Positions 12,422 to 20,511 of a DNA stretch of 29,815 nucleotides are shown piece after piece. Position 1 is the stretch's first letter. Every line of letters starts with the position of its first letter. A program made the position numbers and the translations under genes. Under the pieces are notes generated by a model. The model saw only the letters and a program-made list of their open reading frames with translations, had not been told where the DNA came from and searched no databases. The DNA lies in assembly GCA_001800185.1 (NCBI GenBank), contig MGUX01000153.1:1-29815 (forward strand), in the 5' to 3' direction. This DNA comes from Elusimicrobia bacterium RIFCSPLOWO2_12_FULL_59_9 (GTDB lineage: Bacteria; Elusimicrobiota; Elusimicrobia; O2-12-FULL-59-9).

Positions 12422-12985
12422 GTGCGTTCACTATGTTTCGCTCTCTTTGCTGCGGGCCTGCTCATTTCAACGACCCAAGCCGGAAAGGCCGCGGAAAGCG
12501 CGACTCCCCCCTATTGGCGGCCATGGAACGAAGTTCAAGCGTATGCGCCGGACCTCGCTTGGAAGGCTGACGACATACCGAAGGCGGTTTTTGACGCGCT
12601 CCCCAAATGGATGACACAAAAAGATAGGGAAGGGCACCTCACTTGGTCTAGCCCCGTTGCTTTTGCATCAGTTGATCTTGACGGCGATGGTATCGAAGAA
12701 TTGATTGTGCGGTCAGGTGAGCCGTTTAGTGGAGGACCACAATTCGCCATTTTGCGGAGAAGCGGCAATCGGTGGAGAACGATTGGCGAGATTCAGGGTG
12801 GCTTTACGATATCGAAGCGATCAACAAAAGGATTCGCGGACATTGAGACGTGGAGCCGCCACCCAGAGACCTACCACTTCTTGTGGAAGTTTTCAGGGGG
12901 ACGGTACAAGGCTGTTCGAGAGGAGAAGGGGCCGTGGAAAGATAGAGGGCTTGACCCCCCGTATGTCCCCAGCGGAAAGTTTTAG
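12422..12985 (+). CDS. Secreted protein with FG-GAP-like Ca-binding loop
   Basis: A 187-residue exported protein with a GTG start, 12 bases after the repeat-protein stop. The signal peptide reads MRSLCFALFAAGLLISTTQA. The central segment VAFASVDLDGDGIEELIVRS is an FG-GAP/VCBS-type loop: D-x-D-G-D-G-x2-E-L fits Ca2+ binding, and the following FAILRRSGNRWRTIGEIQGG strands fit the same beta-propeller-like blade. Similar isolated blades occur in small periplasmic proteins. It may be expressed with the repeat protein upstream. Confidence 0.7.
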   Translation: MRSLCFALFAAGLLISTTQAGKAAESATPPYWRPWNEVQAYAPDLAWKADDIPKAVFDALPKWMTQKDREGHLTWSSPVAFASVDLDGDGIEELIVRSGEPFSGGPQFAILRRSGNRWRTIGEIQGGFTISKRSTKGFADIETWSRHPETYHFLWKFSGGRYKAVREEKGPWKDRGLDPPYVPSGKF

Positions 12986-13117
12986 CATTGCCAATCGGCT
13001 CAATGATCTGGCGGCCAGCAGATGAGCCCTCAAAAATTTATCCCTTGCCGAGCAATCAACCTATGAGCACAGAGAGCGGAGAGAAGAGCAAAAACGAAGG
13101 ACGAGCGCTAAGAAGCC

Positions 13118-15091
13118 ATGGCAGCCGCTGAAGAACTCAAGCAGCTAGGGCGCTACGACCTTGTCAGCGTGCTCGGCAAGGGCGCGATGGGTATCGTCTA
13201 CGAGGGCCTCGATCCTCGGCGCAACCGCAAGGTCGCGATCAAGACGATCCTCAAGGGTCACATCGACGACGAGGCGGCATCGAAGGAATATTCGATGCGT
13301 TTCATGCGCGAGGCGCAGTCTGTCGCGCGGCTGAACCATCCAAACATCGTGCAGGTGTACGACTTTGGCGAGCAGGGCGATATCGCCTACATTGTCATGG
13401 AGTACATCAAGGGCAAGGAACTCAAGAGCTTCTTCGATGCCAACGAGCGCTTCGAGCTGAAGGAGTCCGTGCGCATCATGTGCGAGTTGCTCGATGCGCT
13501 CGACTTCGCGCATGAGGCCGGGGTTATTCACCGGGACGTGAAGCCCGCCAACGTGATGATCGATTCGCAGGGCCGCGTCAAGCTCACCGACTTCGGCGTG
13601 GCGCGTGTCCAGGACGGCGCCGAGCAGTCCCAGGCTGGCACCATGGTGGGCACGCCGGCCTATATGTCGCCGGAGCAAATCACCGGCGGCAACATCGATC
13701 GGCGCAGCGACGTGTTTTCGGCCGGGATCATCCTGTACCAGTTCCTCGCGGGCGAAAAGCCATTCACCGGCTCGGGCGCCTGGACGATCGCGAAGAAGAT
13801 CATCCAGGATCACCCCCCGGTGCCATCTTCGATCAACAACACGATCTCGCCGTTGTTCGACGCGGTTGTAAACAAGGCGCTCTCCAAGAGCGTCGAAACC
13901 CGCTACCAGACGGCGAAGGAGTTCGCCCAGGCGCTGAAGCGCGCGATTGAGGGCAAGGCCGACGAGGACGATTACGACAAGACGGTCGTCGGCTCGATGG
14001 CCGACATGGGCGCGCTGGAGGGGCGGGTCCAGGAGGACGGCGCCTTGGAACAAGAATGGTGGTACGCCGACGGGAATGTAAAGACAGGTCCGTTGCCTCT
14101 ATCGGATCTTCTCCAACGCCTCGGTGATAATCGCATTAACTTGGACACCTTTGTCTGGCGGCCGGGTTGGAAGGAGTGGCGGAAGATAGCGGATGTCATG
14201 GAGATTCGAAACCAAGTCCTGGTCGTCCTTGCCGAACAGCGGCGCAGGGTTCCTCCGCCACTTCCAACTTCTAGTGCTTTTCAATCCGCTAGCGTATCGG
14301 CTAAAAGCGCCTCTGCGGTAACGGCAGCGGCGGGCCGCGGGAATATCAGTCTTCACAGCAAGTTCAATAGTTGGGTCGCGCTGCTGTTTTTGCTTGCGGT
14401 GTTCAAAGTGCTATCTGACGTGCTGTCGAGGCTCGCTGCAAAGTGGCTACAGACAAACAACTTTGAGGCCGCGAATGTCGCGATGGTAGGCGCCGTCGCT
14501 GGCGTTTTCGCGGCATTTGTAGTTACGGTCATGGTCGGCAGGCTTTTAGCCGGGATCATTCCCTTATGGCCTCCGCTATCTGGAATTCTCATGACACGCG
14601 GCACTGCAGAGATCACGCGGGGGGAGCGAATTTTTATCACTGCCGCTCTGTTGATTCTTACGCCCGTGGTTCTTGTTACGGGAGGCATTGTTGCGGAAAA
14701 ATTGAAGCCACCTTCGATGGCGGGTGTCGAAATAGTCCCAGGCACTGAGCGAGACATTCTGATCGATATGGCACCTCAGCCGCCGCTTGTCTCCAATGTC
14801 GTGAGCCCTGATCCGTTCCGCGCGCCACCTGTATCCCTATCGTTGGACGACGAGGTTACAATTAGTATGGCCTGTGGAAACCTACAGCTAGCGGGGGATG
14901 TATCGGCATATCGAAACTGCATCAGACAACAGAGTGACTCTGCCGCAAGCTTGCCGAGCTTGCCAAATTTCAGTGATCTACCGCTCGGAGAGCAGATCGC
15001 AATGAAAATGGCATGCGGCAACTACCAACTTAACGGAATCCTTGAGTACAGAGCGTGTATTCTTCGCCAGCTTCGGTCAATCGGGCGCTAA
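13118..15091 (+). CDS. Ser/Thr protein kinase with GYF_2 domain and membrane tail
   Basis: A 657-residue Hanks-type kinase. Motifs are complete: glycine loop GKGAMGIVYEG (20-30), VAIK with Lys 42, HRDVKPAN (138-145), DFG (158-160) and GTPAYMSPE (178-186). After the kinase fold comes a GYF_2 domain (about 314-358; WWYADGNVKTGPLPLSDLLQ and VWRPGWKEW). Next are a Pro-rich linker, three membrane segments (about 417-434, 455-480, 504-523) and a C-terminal region with a duplicated motif, MACGNLQLAG...YRNCI and MACGNYQLNG...YRACI. The protein can phosphorylate cytoplasmic or membrane partners; targets are unknown. The kinase part appears more GC-rich than the tail, a hint of fusion. Confidence 0.93.
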   Translation: MAAAEELKQLGRYDLVSVLGKGAMGIVYEGLDPRRNRKVAIKTILKGHIDDEAASKEYSMRFMREAQSVARLNHPNIVQVYDFGEQGDIAYIVMEYIKGKELKSFFDANERFELKESVRIMCELLDALDFAHEAGVIHRDVKPANVMIDSQGRVKLTDFGVARVQDGAEQSQAGTMVGTPAYMSPEQITGGNIDRRSDVFSAGIILYQFLAGEKPFTGSGAWTIAKKIIQDHPPVPSSINNTISPLFDAVVNKALSKSVETRYQTAKEFAQALKRAIEGKADEDDYDKTVVGSMADMGALEGRVQEDGALEQEWWYADGNVKTGPLPLSDLLQRLGDNRINLDTFVWRPGWKEWRKIADVMEIRNQVLVVLAEQRRRVPPPLPTSSAFQSASVSAKSASAVTAAAGRGNISLHSKFNSWVALLFLLAVFKVLSDVLSRLAAKWLQTNNFEAANVAMVGAVAGVFAAFVVTVMVGRLLAGIIPLWPPLSGILMTRGTAEITRGERIFITAALLILTPVVLVTGGIVAEKLKPPSMAGVEIVPGTERDILIDMAPQPPLVSNVVSPDPFRAPPVSLSLDDEVTISMACGNLQLAGDVSAYRNCIRQQSDSAASLPSLPNFSDLPLGEQIAMKMACGNYQLNGILEYRACILRQLRSIGR

Positions 15092-15221
15092 TTAGGCAGC
15101 CTCCGCCGAACCATCACAAACTAATGGCGTACCCCCTTCTACTTTATGCGCCGCGTGGCCGGAGCCGTGATCTTGGGCGCAGCGACCGCGCCGTTGCTGT
15201 CGCGTTGAGGACGAAACTCAG

Positions 15222-15500
15222 ATGTATGCGCTTTTGATAATTGAAACCCCGCCAGACCCAGACCCCGCCGCACCGCGGCCACGTGACGTATGGAAACCGT
15301 TTCTAGCCAACATAGATAATGCCCTTTCGCGAGCCAAAGAAATACGACGGCCTGCCGAAAATGTGTTCCTGCTACACCTAGATAGTGATCTCCTCGTGTT
15401 CGCAGACATAGTGCGTGCATGCGGAGATACTCGTCTTCCGTGGCGTGTTCTTTTCTCCGAGGAAAGTCCCAAACTGATCGGTTCTCCGATCTCGGATTAA
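15222..15500 (+). CDS. Hypothetical protein, 92 residues
   Basis: A short protein starting MYALLIIETPPDPDP, with GAGGACGA about nine bases upstream. It has a compact alpha/beta pattern: an N-terminal strand, a helix (FLANIDNALSRAKEI), a strand (NVFLLHLDSDLLVFADIVRA) and a C-terminal strand (WRVLFSEE). The length and order fit a small ferredoxin-like or anti-toxin-like fold, but no family is recognised. It lies alone after the kinase gene and may be on the same transcript, 130 bases downstream. Confidence 0.55.
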   Translation: MYALLIIETPPDPDPAAPRPRDVWKPFLANIDNALSRAKEIRRPAENVFLLHLDSDLLVFADIVRACGDTRLPWRVLFSEESPKLIGSPISD

Positions 15501-15572
15501 CTATGCGCTCTGGTGGGTCTTTCAGGCCCAACACGGACGCGCCGCCACTGCCCTTAATTGGTGCCCGTGCTT

Positions 15573-15914
15573 TCATCGCTCTTGCTCCTGTTCATGGGGC
15601 GGGGAGCATTGATCTGGCGGAAACCAGTAGCGGCGGAATGGCCCATCGGATAGCCAAACACGTTTTCTGTGCCACCCTAATTCGTCCAGGGCTAACCCTA
15701 ATTGCTGCGAGGTCGCGTGGATGACCTTGCGGATGTCTTCCAGCAGGTAGCCGTGCTCGCGGTCTTCGAGGGGCAACGCGCTCTGCCACTCGGCGACCTG
15801 CGCACGCAGCACCGTCCTGGGGTCTGCGATTGCTGCAGCGGCCTCGGCTGCACGCTGTGCGCGCCTCTCGGCGGTCTGGCGCTTCAACGATTCTACGTAT
15901 CGATCGTGGTACAT
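15573..15914 (-). CDS. Hypothetical helical protein
   Basis: A 113-residue protein starting MYHDRYVESLKRQTAERRAQ at 15914, chosen because AAGGATG stands upstream; an ATG six codons earlier is possible. The first half is an Arg/Ala-rich helix, the middle has a helix with hydrophobic spacing (HGYLLEDIRKVIHATSQQLG), and the C-terminus is aromatic and Pro-rich (FRRYWFPPDQCSPP). No signal peptide or known motif is seen. It is downstream of, and on the same strand as, the primase operon. Confidence 0.55.
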   Translation of the reverse strand: MYHDRYVESLKRQTAERRAQRAAEAAAAIADPRTVLRAQVAEWQSALPLEDREHGYLLEDIRKVIHATSQQLGLALDELGWHRKRVWLSDGPFRRYWFPPDQCSPPHEQEQER

Positions 15915-16278
15915 GGCTTCATCCTTATGCAAGCGTCACCCCAGGTGTGGCCGCAGCGAACGCAGCGCGAGTCTCGCCCTCGCGGCCCGTCGTGCGCAGG
16001 ACGCTATGCCTGGCAGCCCTACAAACAGGGCACCGGATAGGTTGGCGGGCGCCCGAGGGTGCGTGTGGCGGAGGGGAAATAGCCGCTTGGCCGCCCTTTT
16101 TGCCCCTTCGGGGCATATGGGCTCTGAAGCGCTGGTTGCGGTGGTGGGTCGTAGGCGTGTCACGCGTTGGCACGCGTGAATTCCCATTGAAGCCCCATAT
16201 GTGTGCATATATGTGTAAAGACGTAATAACAACCCCATCGCGTTAAATACAATGTGATGGATCGCGTGTCGCTGCGTG
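15915..16278 (+). other. Gene-free region beyond the primase, possible replication origin
   Basis: No supported gene is seen. GCGTGTC occurs three times in the same orientation (16155-16161, 16264-16270, 16274-16280), CACGCG-containing palindromes lie at 16155-16165 and 16171-16178, and CATATGTGTG/CATATATGTGT forms a tandem at 16197-16215. A perfect TGCCCC-TTC-GGGGCA hairpin is at 16100-16114. In P4, iterons and the origin lie beside the alpha primase gene, so this is the best candidate origin of element 1, on position alone. Confidence 0.4.
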
Positions 16279-18693
16279 TCACTTTTTCAACCTGATACCA
16301 GCGTAACAGCGAACCCGCTCCCCGCCGCCCCGATGCTGGACGATCTTGATGTGCGGAAGAGCACTGCGAAGGTCCCGCCCGAAGGATTGCTGTGTACCGG
16401 GGTGCTCCCGCCCGTTCAGCCCGCACCAGACTCGCCATGCAGTGAACAGCTCCATTATCGGCACCTCTGCAGCCGGGTCGCTAGTTTCACATTTTTCTGC
16501 CAGGAACGCCTTTACCGGCGCCGCAAGCAATTCGATCTGCTCGACGAGTTCGTTAGCTGCCGCGGGTTGTCGGAAGTATCCGCGCTTGTTAAGACGATAC
16601 AGACCGCTAAGCGACCAGTTAAAAATCCCCGGCAATTCTTTAAGCAGTCTCTCCGTCAAGGTGTGATCCTCACGTCCCAAGAAACTCACTTCGCTTTGGA
16701 GCACAACGAATCGTGAAGGAAGTGCACCGCTGCCATCAGTGAATCGCGGCGGTTCATTTGTGAACACCATGATCCGGGTAGGCAACGTGGCCGTGAAATC
16801 TGGGAGGAATTTTCGAGGAATCGATATTTGATCCTCGCCCGTTACGCGCAAAATGTTTTCGGCGACGGCATCCAAGTCGGCTTTAGGGCCAAGCCGCGCG
16901 TCGGATACGAGGGCGAGCTGCTTGCCAATCAAAGACTCCAGCCCGAACTCCTTGCCAAAACTGGCCAGCCTCGGCGAGACAACGTTTTCCCTCCCGAGCA
17001 GGGCAGTGAGCACTCTTGCTACGGTGCCCTTTCCGCCGCGCCTCGGTCCAACGAATAGCAGTGCCTTTTGTTGCTCGGTGCGTTGGGTCAGGCAATAGCC
17101 AAACCACTCTTGCACCAGGGCGATGCTCTCGGTGTCCTCGCCCCATAGTTGGTTTAAGAAATCCAGCCAATGAGTCGGCGTCGGTGCATCCGGGTTGTAG
17201 TCGAACGGGAGCGAGTACGAACTGAAGAGCCGCGGAGTTTTGGGAAGCAGAATTCCGGTTTCGACATCCAGAATGCCGTTCATCATCGGAATGAGCGAGC
17301 GCGGTTGCGGGTCGTTCTTCTCCGCAGCAACCCATGAGGGGGATGCAATCGTGTTAGACAGATTTGCATAAGCGCGCAGCGCATCGAGCGCGTTATTAAC
17401 TTGTGTCCGATTCACGAAGCGCGAGTGCGCTGATCCTACGCGGTAAAGTATCTCTCGAACGTCTTCGATCGGAAGCACCGCGTAGTGACAACCTGTCCAG
17501 GTATGAAACTCTCCTTGCCAAAAGTGCAAGGTACGATGCGTCCCAACAGTGTATTGCGACTGGATGATTGCTTGAACTGTTGGGACAGGCTCCGTGAAAT
17601 TGACAACGATAGACGGTTGGATTGTTGGCGCTGGCTCATCCTTCGGTGGCGAATAGGCTGGCCGCGGGATCGCGAACTGCGAGTTAACTGACGCGGCGGC
17701 AGCAACCGCCTTCAGCGTATGCAGATGCGCAGGGATGTGAATATTACTCAGACCCATGCGGGCTATTGAGTTGTCCCATTCCGCCTGGTGTGCAATGTGT
17801 ATGAGCGCGCCGGCGCCTATACGTGTTGGCTTTAATCCCGCCCAGGTCTTCGCGGTCTCTACCGCGTCATATTTTTTGCTCTTGGCCGAGAAGGCAGCCC
17901 ATGCGTCGCCCCCTTCGTCGCCCAAGGCGCCCTTTACTGCCAACCCGATGTAGATCCAGTCGTCATATGCAAGGTCGTTGTTGGGGATTGTCGCAAGCGC
18001 ATCCCGCATTTGCTTGGGGTCGCCTCGCAGGTTTTCGTTAGAAATATGCTCGCGCCGCCCATCTTCGGTCCGTAGCTTGCCGGCGGCCGTGCCATGCTTC
18101 TCTAACACCCCGTCCAACTCAGCAATGAGGGCATCCGCTTGCGTCTCGCTGATGGAGATCAGCTTTTCTGCTGGAACAACCAAAGGATCACCGGCGCCAT
18201 TCCATGTGTACGGTTTGCCGGTTCCCGGGTGAACCCCGAAGGCGACGAACTGCTGCCCGTTCGCGAGAATCTCCACGCGATGACCCTTCGCGTCGAGCGC
18301 GTCGGTCGGCAGTCGATAGGGACGCGTGGACTTCTTGGTGAACGGTACGCTGGTGCGATAAGTATAGAGCCGCTTCGGCCACTGCCCTACACGCATCGGC
18401 GCCGCGCCTAGGTATTGCTTCACAATTTCGGAGACGCGATCAGCTAACTCTCGATCGAGAATATCGATATCAACTGCAACAATTTCGCCGGTGAGAATGC
18501 CAGTTCCGGCCGATGCGAATTTCCTTTCGTCGCCCGCGGCGAATGTGTAGTTCTGCCATCTGCTCGGGATTGGATTCTTTTTACCAGGGTGTAGCGGCAA
18601 CGGACGATATCCGTGCGCTGCTAACGCTGGCGCCAACTGGCCGAATGACTTCGGAGTAGCCGTTGCGACGGGGGCCGCTACTACTGCATTCAT
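16279..18693 (-). CDS. P4-like primase-helicase (PrimPol / PriCT / D5-type ATPase)
   Basis: An 804-residue replication protein. The N-terminus is a bifunctional primase-polymerase domain (HGYRPLPLHPGKKNPIPSRW, then GILTGEIVAVDIDIL with the catalytic acids D75 and D77). A PriCT-like region (about 225-305; WIYIGLAVKG, YDAVETAKTWAGL) leads to a D5_N-like helical domain and a superfamily-3-type helicase: Walker A GPRRGGKGT (549-557), ALVSDAR as Walker B (594-600) and the sensor MVFTNEPPRFTD (642-653). Such proteins start replication of P4-type satellites and integrative plasmids. It overlaps the previous gene by four bases (ATGA), making it the last gene of the alpA operon. Confidence 0.93.
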   Translation of the reverse strand: MNAVVAAPVATATPKSFGQLAPALAAHGYRPLPLHPGKKNPIPSRWQNYTFAAGDERKFASAGTGILTGEIVAVDIDILDRELADRVSEIVKQYLGAAPMRVGQWPKRLYTYRTSVPFTKKSTRPYRLPTDALDAKGHRVEILANGQQFVAFGVHPGTGKPYTWNGAGDPLVVPAEKLISISETQADALIAELDGVLEKHGTAAGKLRTEDGRREHISNENLRGDPKQMRDALATIPNNDLAYDDWIYIGLAVKGALGDEGGDAWAAFSAKSKKYDAVETAKTWAGLKPTRIGAGALIHIAHQAEWDNSIARMGLSNIHIPAHLHTLKAVAAAASVNSQFAIPRPAYSPPKDEPAPTIQPSIVVNFTEPVPTVQAIIQSQYTVGTHRTLHFWQGEFHTWTGCHYAVLPIEDVREILYRVGSAHSRFVNRTQVNNALDALRAYANLSNTIASPSWVAAEKNDPQPRSLIPMMNGILDVETGILLPKTPRLFSSYSLPFDYNPDAPTPTHWLDFLNQLWGEDTESIALVQEWFGYCLTQRTEQQKALLFVGPRRGGKGTVARVLTALLGRENVVSPRLASFGKEFGLESLIGKQLALVSDARLGPKADLDAVAENILRVTGEDQISIPRKFLPDFTATLPTRIMVFTNEPPRFTDGSGALPSRFVVLQSEVSFLGREDHTLTERLLKELPGIFNWSLSGLYRLNKRGYFRQPAAANELVEQIELLAAPVKAFLAEKCETSDPAAEVPIMELFTAWRVWCGLNGREHPGTQQSFGRDLRSALPHIKIVQHRGGGERVRCYAGIRLKK

Positions 18694-19250
18694 GATTGTG
18701 GTTCGAGTAGAGCTTTGCCGTCCACCAATTGAATTATTGCCGCGAGCCGAGCGCTCTGCGCCGTATCGAAACCGGCCAATTCGATCAGGCCCGCGATTCG
18801 AATACCTATCGCTCCTTCAAGGTTGATAATGGCCCGCGCAGCGTTCGCGGCGCCACTGCGAGGCCCTTTAGAGAGAAAGGATTGCATGTCAACGACCAGC
18901 CTGGCGCACTCACGCTGGGCGTATCCCATATCGTCGTGAATTTGAGCGGCCGCTTTTCTTGGCTTCCGATATGCCCAACTTTCCTCGAACGCGCTTTGCG
19001 ATCTGAAGCGCTCGATTTCGCCCTCGCGCATGAAATGCTGTGCCGCCGCGGTCAATATCCGGAATGAATCTTCGTCCACGTCCGCCCCGCGCAGAATCGA
19101 ATACAGCTTATCTTCCTGCTGCATGATGTAACGCTGCACGAAAAGCTGCCGGTCACGCTTTCGGTGATTGGTTTCCGGAGCTGGAACGCAGACGCGCTTT
19201 ATCTCCTGTACCAACTGAACGAGCCGAGGATTATGAGGCGCGGCATTCAT
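18690..19250 (-). CDS. Hypothetical protein of the alpA-primase operon
   Basis: A 186-residue helical protein starting MNAAPHNPRLVQLVQEIKRV. The ATG at 19250 overlaps the alpA stop (ATGA), and its own stop overlaps the primase start in the same way, so the three genes are translated as a coupled set. It is charged and helical with segments such as FVQRYIMQQEDKLYSILRGA and AARAIINLEGAIGIRIAGLI; no catalytic motif is visible. The position between AlpA and the primase suggests a replication accessory or control protein, but that comes from context only. Confidence 0.7.
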   Translation of the reverse strand: MNAAPHNPRLVQLVQEIKRVCVPAPETNHRKRDRQLFVQRYIMQQEDKLYSILRGADVDEDSFRILTAAAQHFMREGEIERFRSQSAFEESWAYRKPRKAAAQIHDDMGYAQRECARLVVDMQSFLSKGPRSGAANAARAIINLEGAIGIRIAGLIELAGFDTAQSARLAAIIQLVDGKALLEPQS

Positions 19251-19498
19251 GCGCGCCCCCGGCTTGCTTCGATGCGCTGCAAAATCCAATCGTCGATTTG
19301 GGAATCGACCCACCCAACCGCGCGCGGGCCCAGGGCAATAGGCCTCGGAAAAGTCCCTTCCGATACCTGAAGGTAGATCGTGCTGCGCGAAAGGGCGGTT
19401 CGAGCCATCACGGATGGAAGACGTGAGATTGAAAGTTCAGACCGGCGCGCCACGTCTGAAACGGCCCGGCGAGCTGATGCTCCGCTTTGCTCTGTCAT
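19247..19498 (-). CDS. AlpA-family transcriptional regulator
   Basis: An 83-residue AlpA/MerR-like HTH protein. The C-terminal two thirds read LSRSTIYLQVSEGTFPRPIA then LGPRAVGWVDSQIDDWILQR, the family pattern: helix-turn-helix ending TFP.PI.LG.RAVGW...ID.WI. The N-terminal 25 residues are Ala/Ser/Arg-rich and not conserved. AAGGAGG stands seven bases before the ATG, an ideal site. AlpA-type proteins act as excisionase or as activators of integrase and replication genes in P4-like elements. A perfect 14-bp palindrome (19513-19526) lies just upstream of its Shine-Dalgarno and may be its own operator. Confidence 0.88.
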   Translation of the reverse strand: MTEQSGASARRAVSDVARRSELSISRLPSVMARTALSRSTIYLQVSEGTFPRPIALGPRAVGWVDSQIDDWILQRIEASRGRA

Positions 19499-19512
19499 GC
19501 TGAATCCTCCTT

Positions 19513-19526
19513 GCGCTTATAAGCGC
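19513..19526 (-). promoter_or_regulatory. Perfect palindrome before alpA
   Basis: GCGCTTATAAGCGC is a perfect 14-bp palindrome 15 bases upstream of the alpA ATG, overlapping the probable -10 area. CTGCGCAG, itself a palindrome, occurs twice further up (19562-19569, 19581-19588), 19 bases apart. The layout suits an autoregulated alpA promoter. Confidence 0.5.
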
Positions 19527-19601
19527 GCGTTGAACCTACCATTTCAGATTACAGGAGGTGTCTGCGCAGAAAGCCGCTTGCTGCGCAGCTACTGGGGAAA
19601 A

Positions 19602-20408
19602 CTATAGAGTGGCTTTGGCGCGAGTCACATAGCGCTTCAAAGATAAGCGCGCTATTTCGTGATGCTCACCTTCGCCGTCAGTCCAGCAAAAGGTATCGCC
19701 GTCTACGGAGACGCTGTCGCAGTCTCGGATACCGGTATCGGTCTCGCCGCTTGAGTACTGCTCGACTAAGGTCCCCCAAACTTGGTCGTGCGTGACTCTC
19801 CCAACCGCGGCTAACTTTTTGACAATATGGTTTATGAAATCCTGAAGTCCGTCGTGCGATTTCCTGGACGCACCGCCTTTCTTGCCTGCGATACGCAAGT
19901 GGTCGGATACTAGACGGATACCAGCATCTGGATCAGGTACTGCGGCTGAAATTCGGCACATACTCGCAGCAAATTCTGCCGAAAATGCGTGGTCCTGGAG
20001 ATTGCGCCGCAACTCAGGCAGGGCAATGGCTATGCGAGCGGCAATGCGAAGTTCCTGGTGTTCGTGACTGAGTATCTGCTTAGCCTCCAATTTCCTTTCA
20101 ACGGCCCCCAACTGGCTTTCAATCTGCCTCGCGATCCGGGCCAGTTGTTTCTTGTCATAGTTAGGGCAACGGTGAGCTTTACCGCGCTCAGCAAAGTAGA
20201 CTTTGCCATCAGTGATTGCAATGCCGTACTCATGCTTGTTGATTACATCTAAGGCGTACTTTTCGAAGCGGTAGAGGTCAACAGACAGATCAAGGCGCGC
20301 TTTCGCGGCCGGTGTTAGTGGTGTAACTCCAGATTTTTCTTTTTTAAAGTAACGCACCCATTCTTCTAGATCGGGTTCGTCGCTTGCTTTTCGGCCCTTT
20401 TTTGCCAA
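19602..20408 (-). CDS. Hypothetical protein, 268 residues
   Basis: A protein of unknown function with a TTG start at 20408, supported by GAGGATCG in front. The N-terminus is basic (MAKKGRKASDEPDLEEW); the middle is a helix-rich charged region (RIARQIESQLGAVERKLEAK) and the C-terminal half has IAGKKGGASRKSHDGLQDFI and a final strand pair (DSVSVDGDTFCWTDGEGEHH). No catalytic or membrane features are seen. It lies between the integrase and the alpA operon, on the same strand as both, which suggests a role in replication or excision control. GC content is lower than in flanking genes. Confidence 0.62.
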   Translation of the reverse strand: MAKKGRKASDEPDLEEWVRYFKKEKSGVTPLTPAAKARLDLSVDLYRFEKYALDVINKHEYGIAITDGKVYFAERGKAHRCPNYDKKQLARIARQIESQLGAVERKLEAKQILSHEHQELRIAARIAIALPELRRNLQDHAFSAEFAASMCRISAAVPDPDAGIRLVSDHLRIAGKKGGASRKSHDGLQDFINHIVKKLAAVGRVTHDQVWGTLVEQYSSGETDTGIRDCDSVSVDGDTFCWTDGEGEHHEIARLSLKRYVTRAKATL

Positions 20409-20511
20409 AGCGATCCTCTATGATTAGTTTGTGGATTGTCTTCTTTTAATCCGAGTGGGGTTCTCCGGCTTTCGCCCCGTCGGACTAGGCGCGGCGTTAC
20501 GTGACCGTCCC

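Noticed and set aside
13063..13131. 22-residue open frame (MSTESGEKSKNEGRALR) overlapping the kinase start
   Set aside because: It could be a leader peptide, but it has no ribosome-binding site and no supporting feature.
13145..14053. 302-residue minus-strand frame opposite the kinase gene
   Set aside because: The complementary strand holds a complete kinase with all motifs, and the frame is His/Arg/Leu-rich shadow sequence.
16096..16114. TGCCCC-TTC-GGGGCA hairpin as a terminator for the primase operon
   Set aside because: The T-rich stretch lies on the wrong side for the minus-strand transcript, and no gene ends there on the plus strand.
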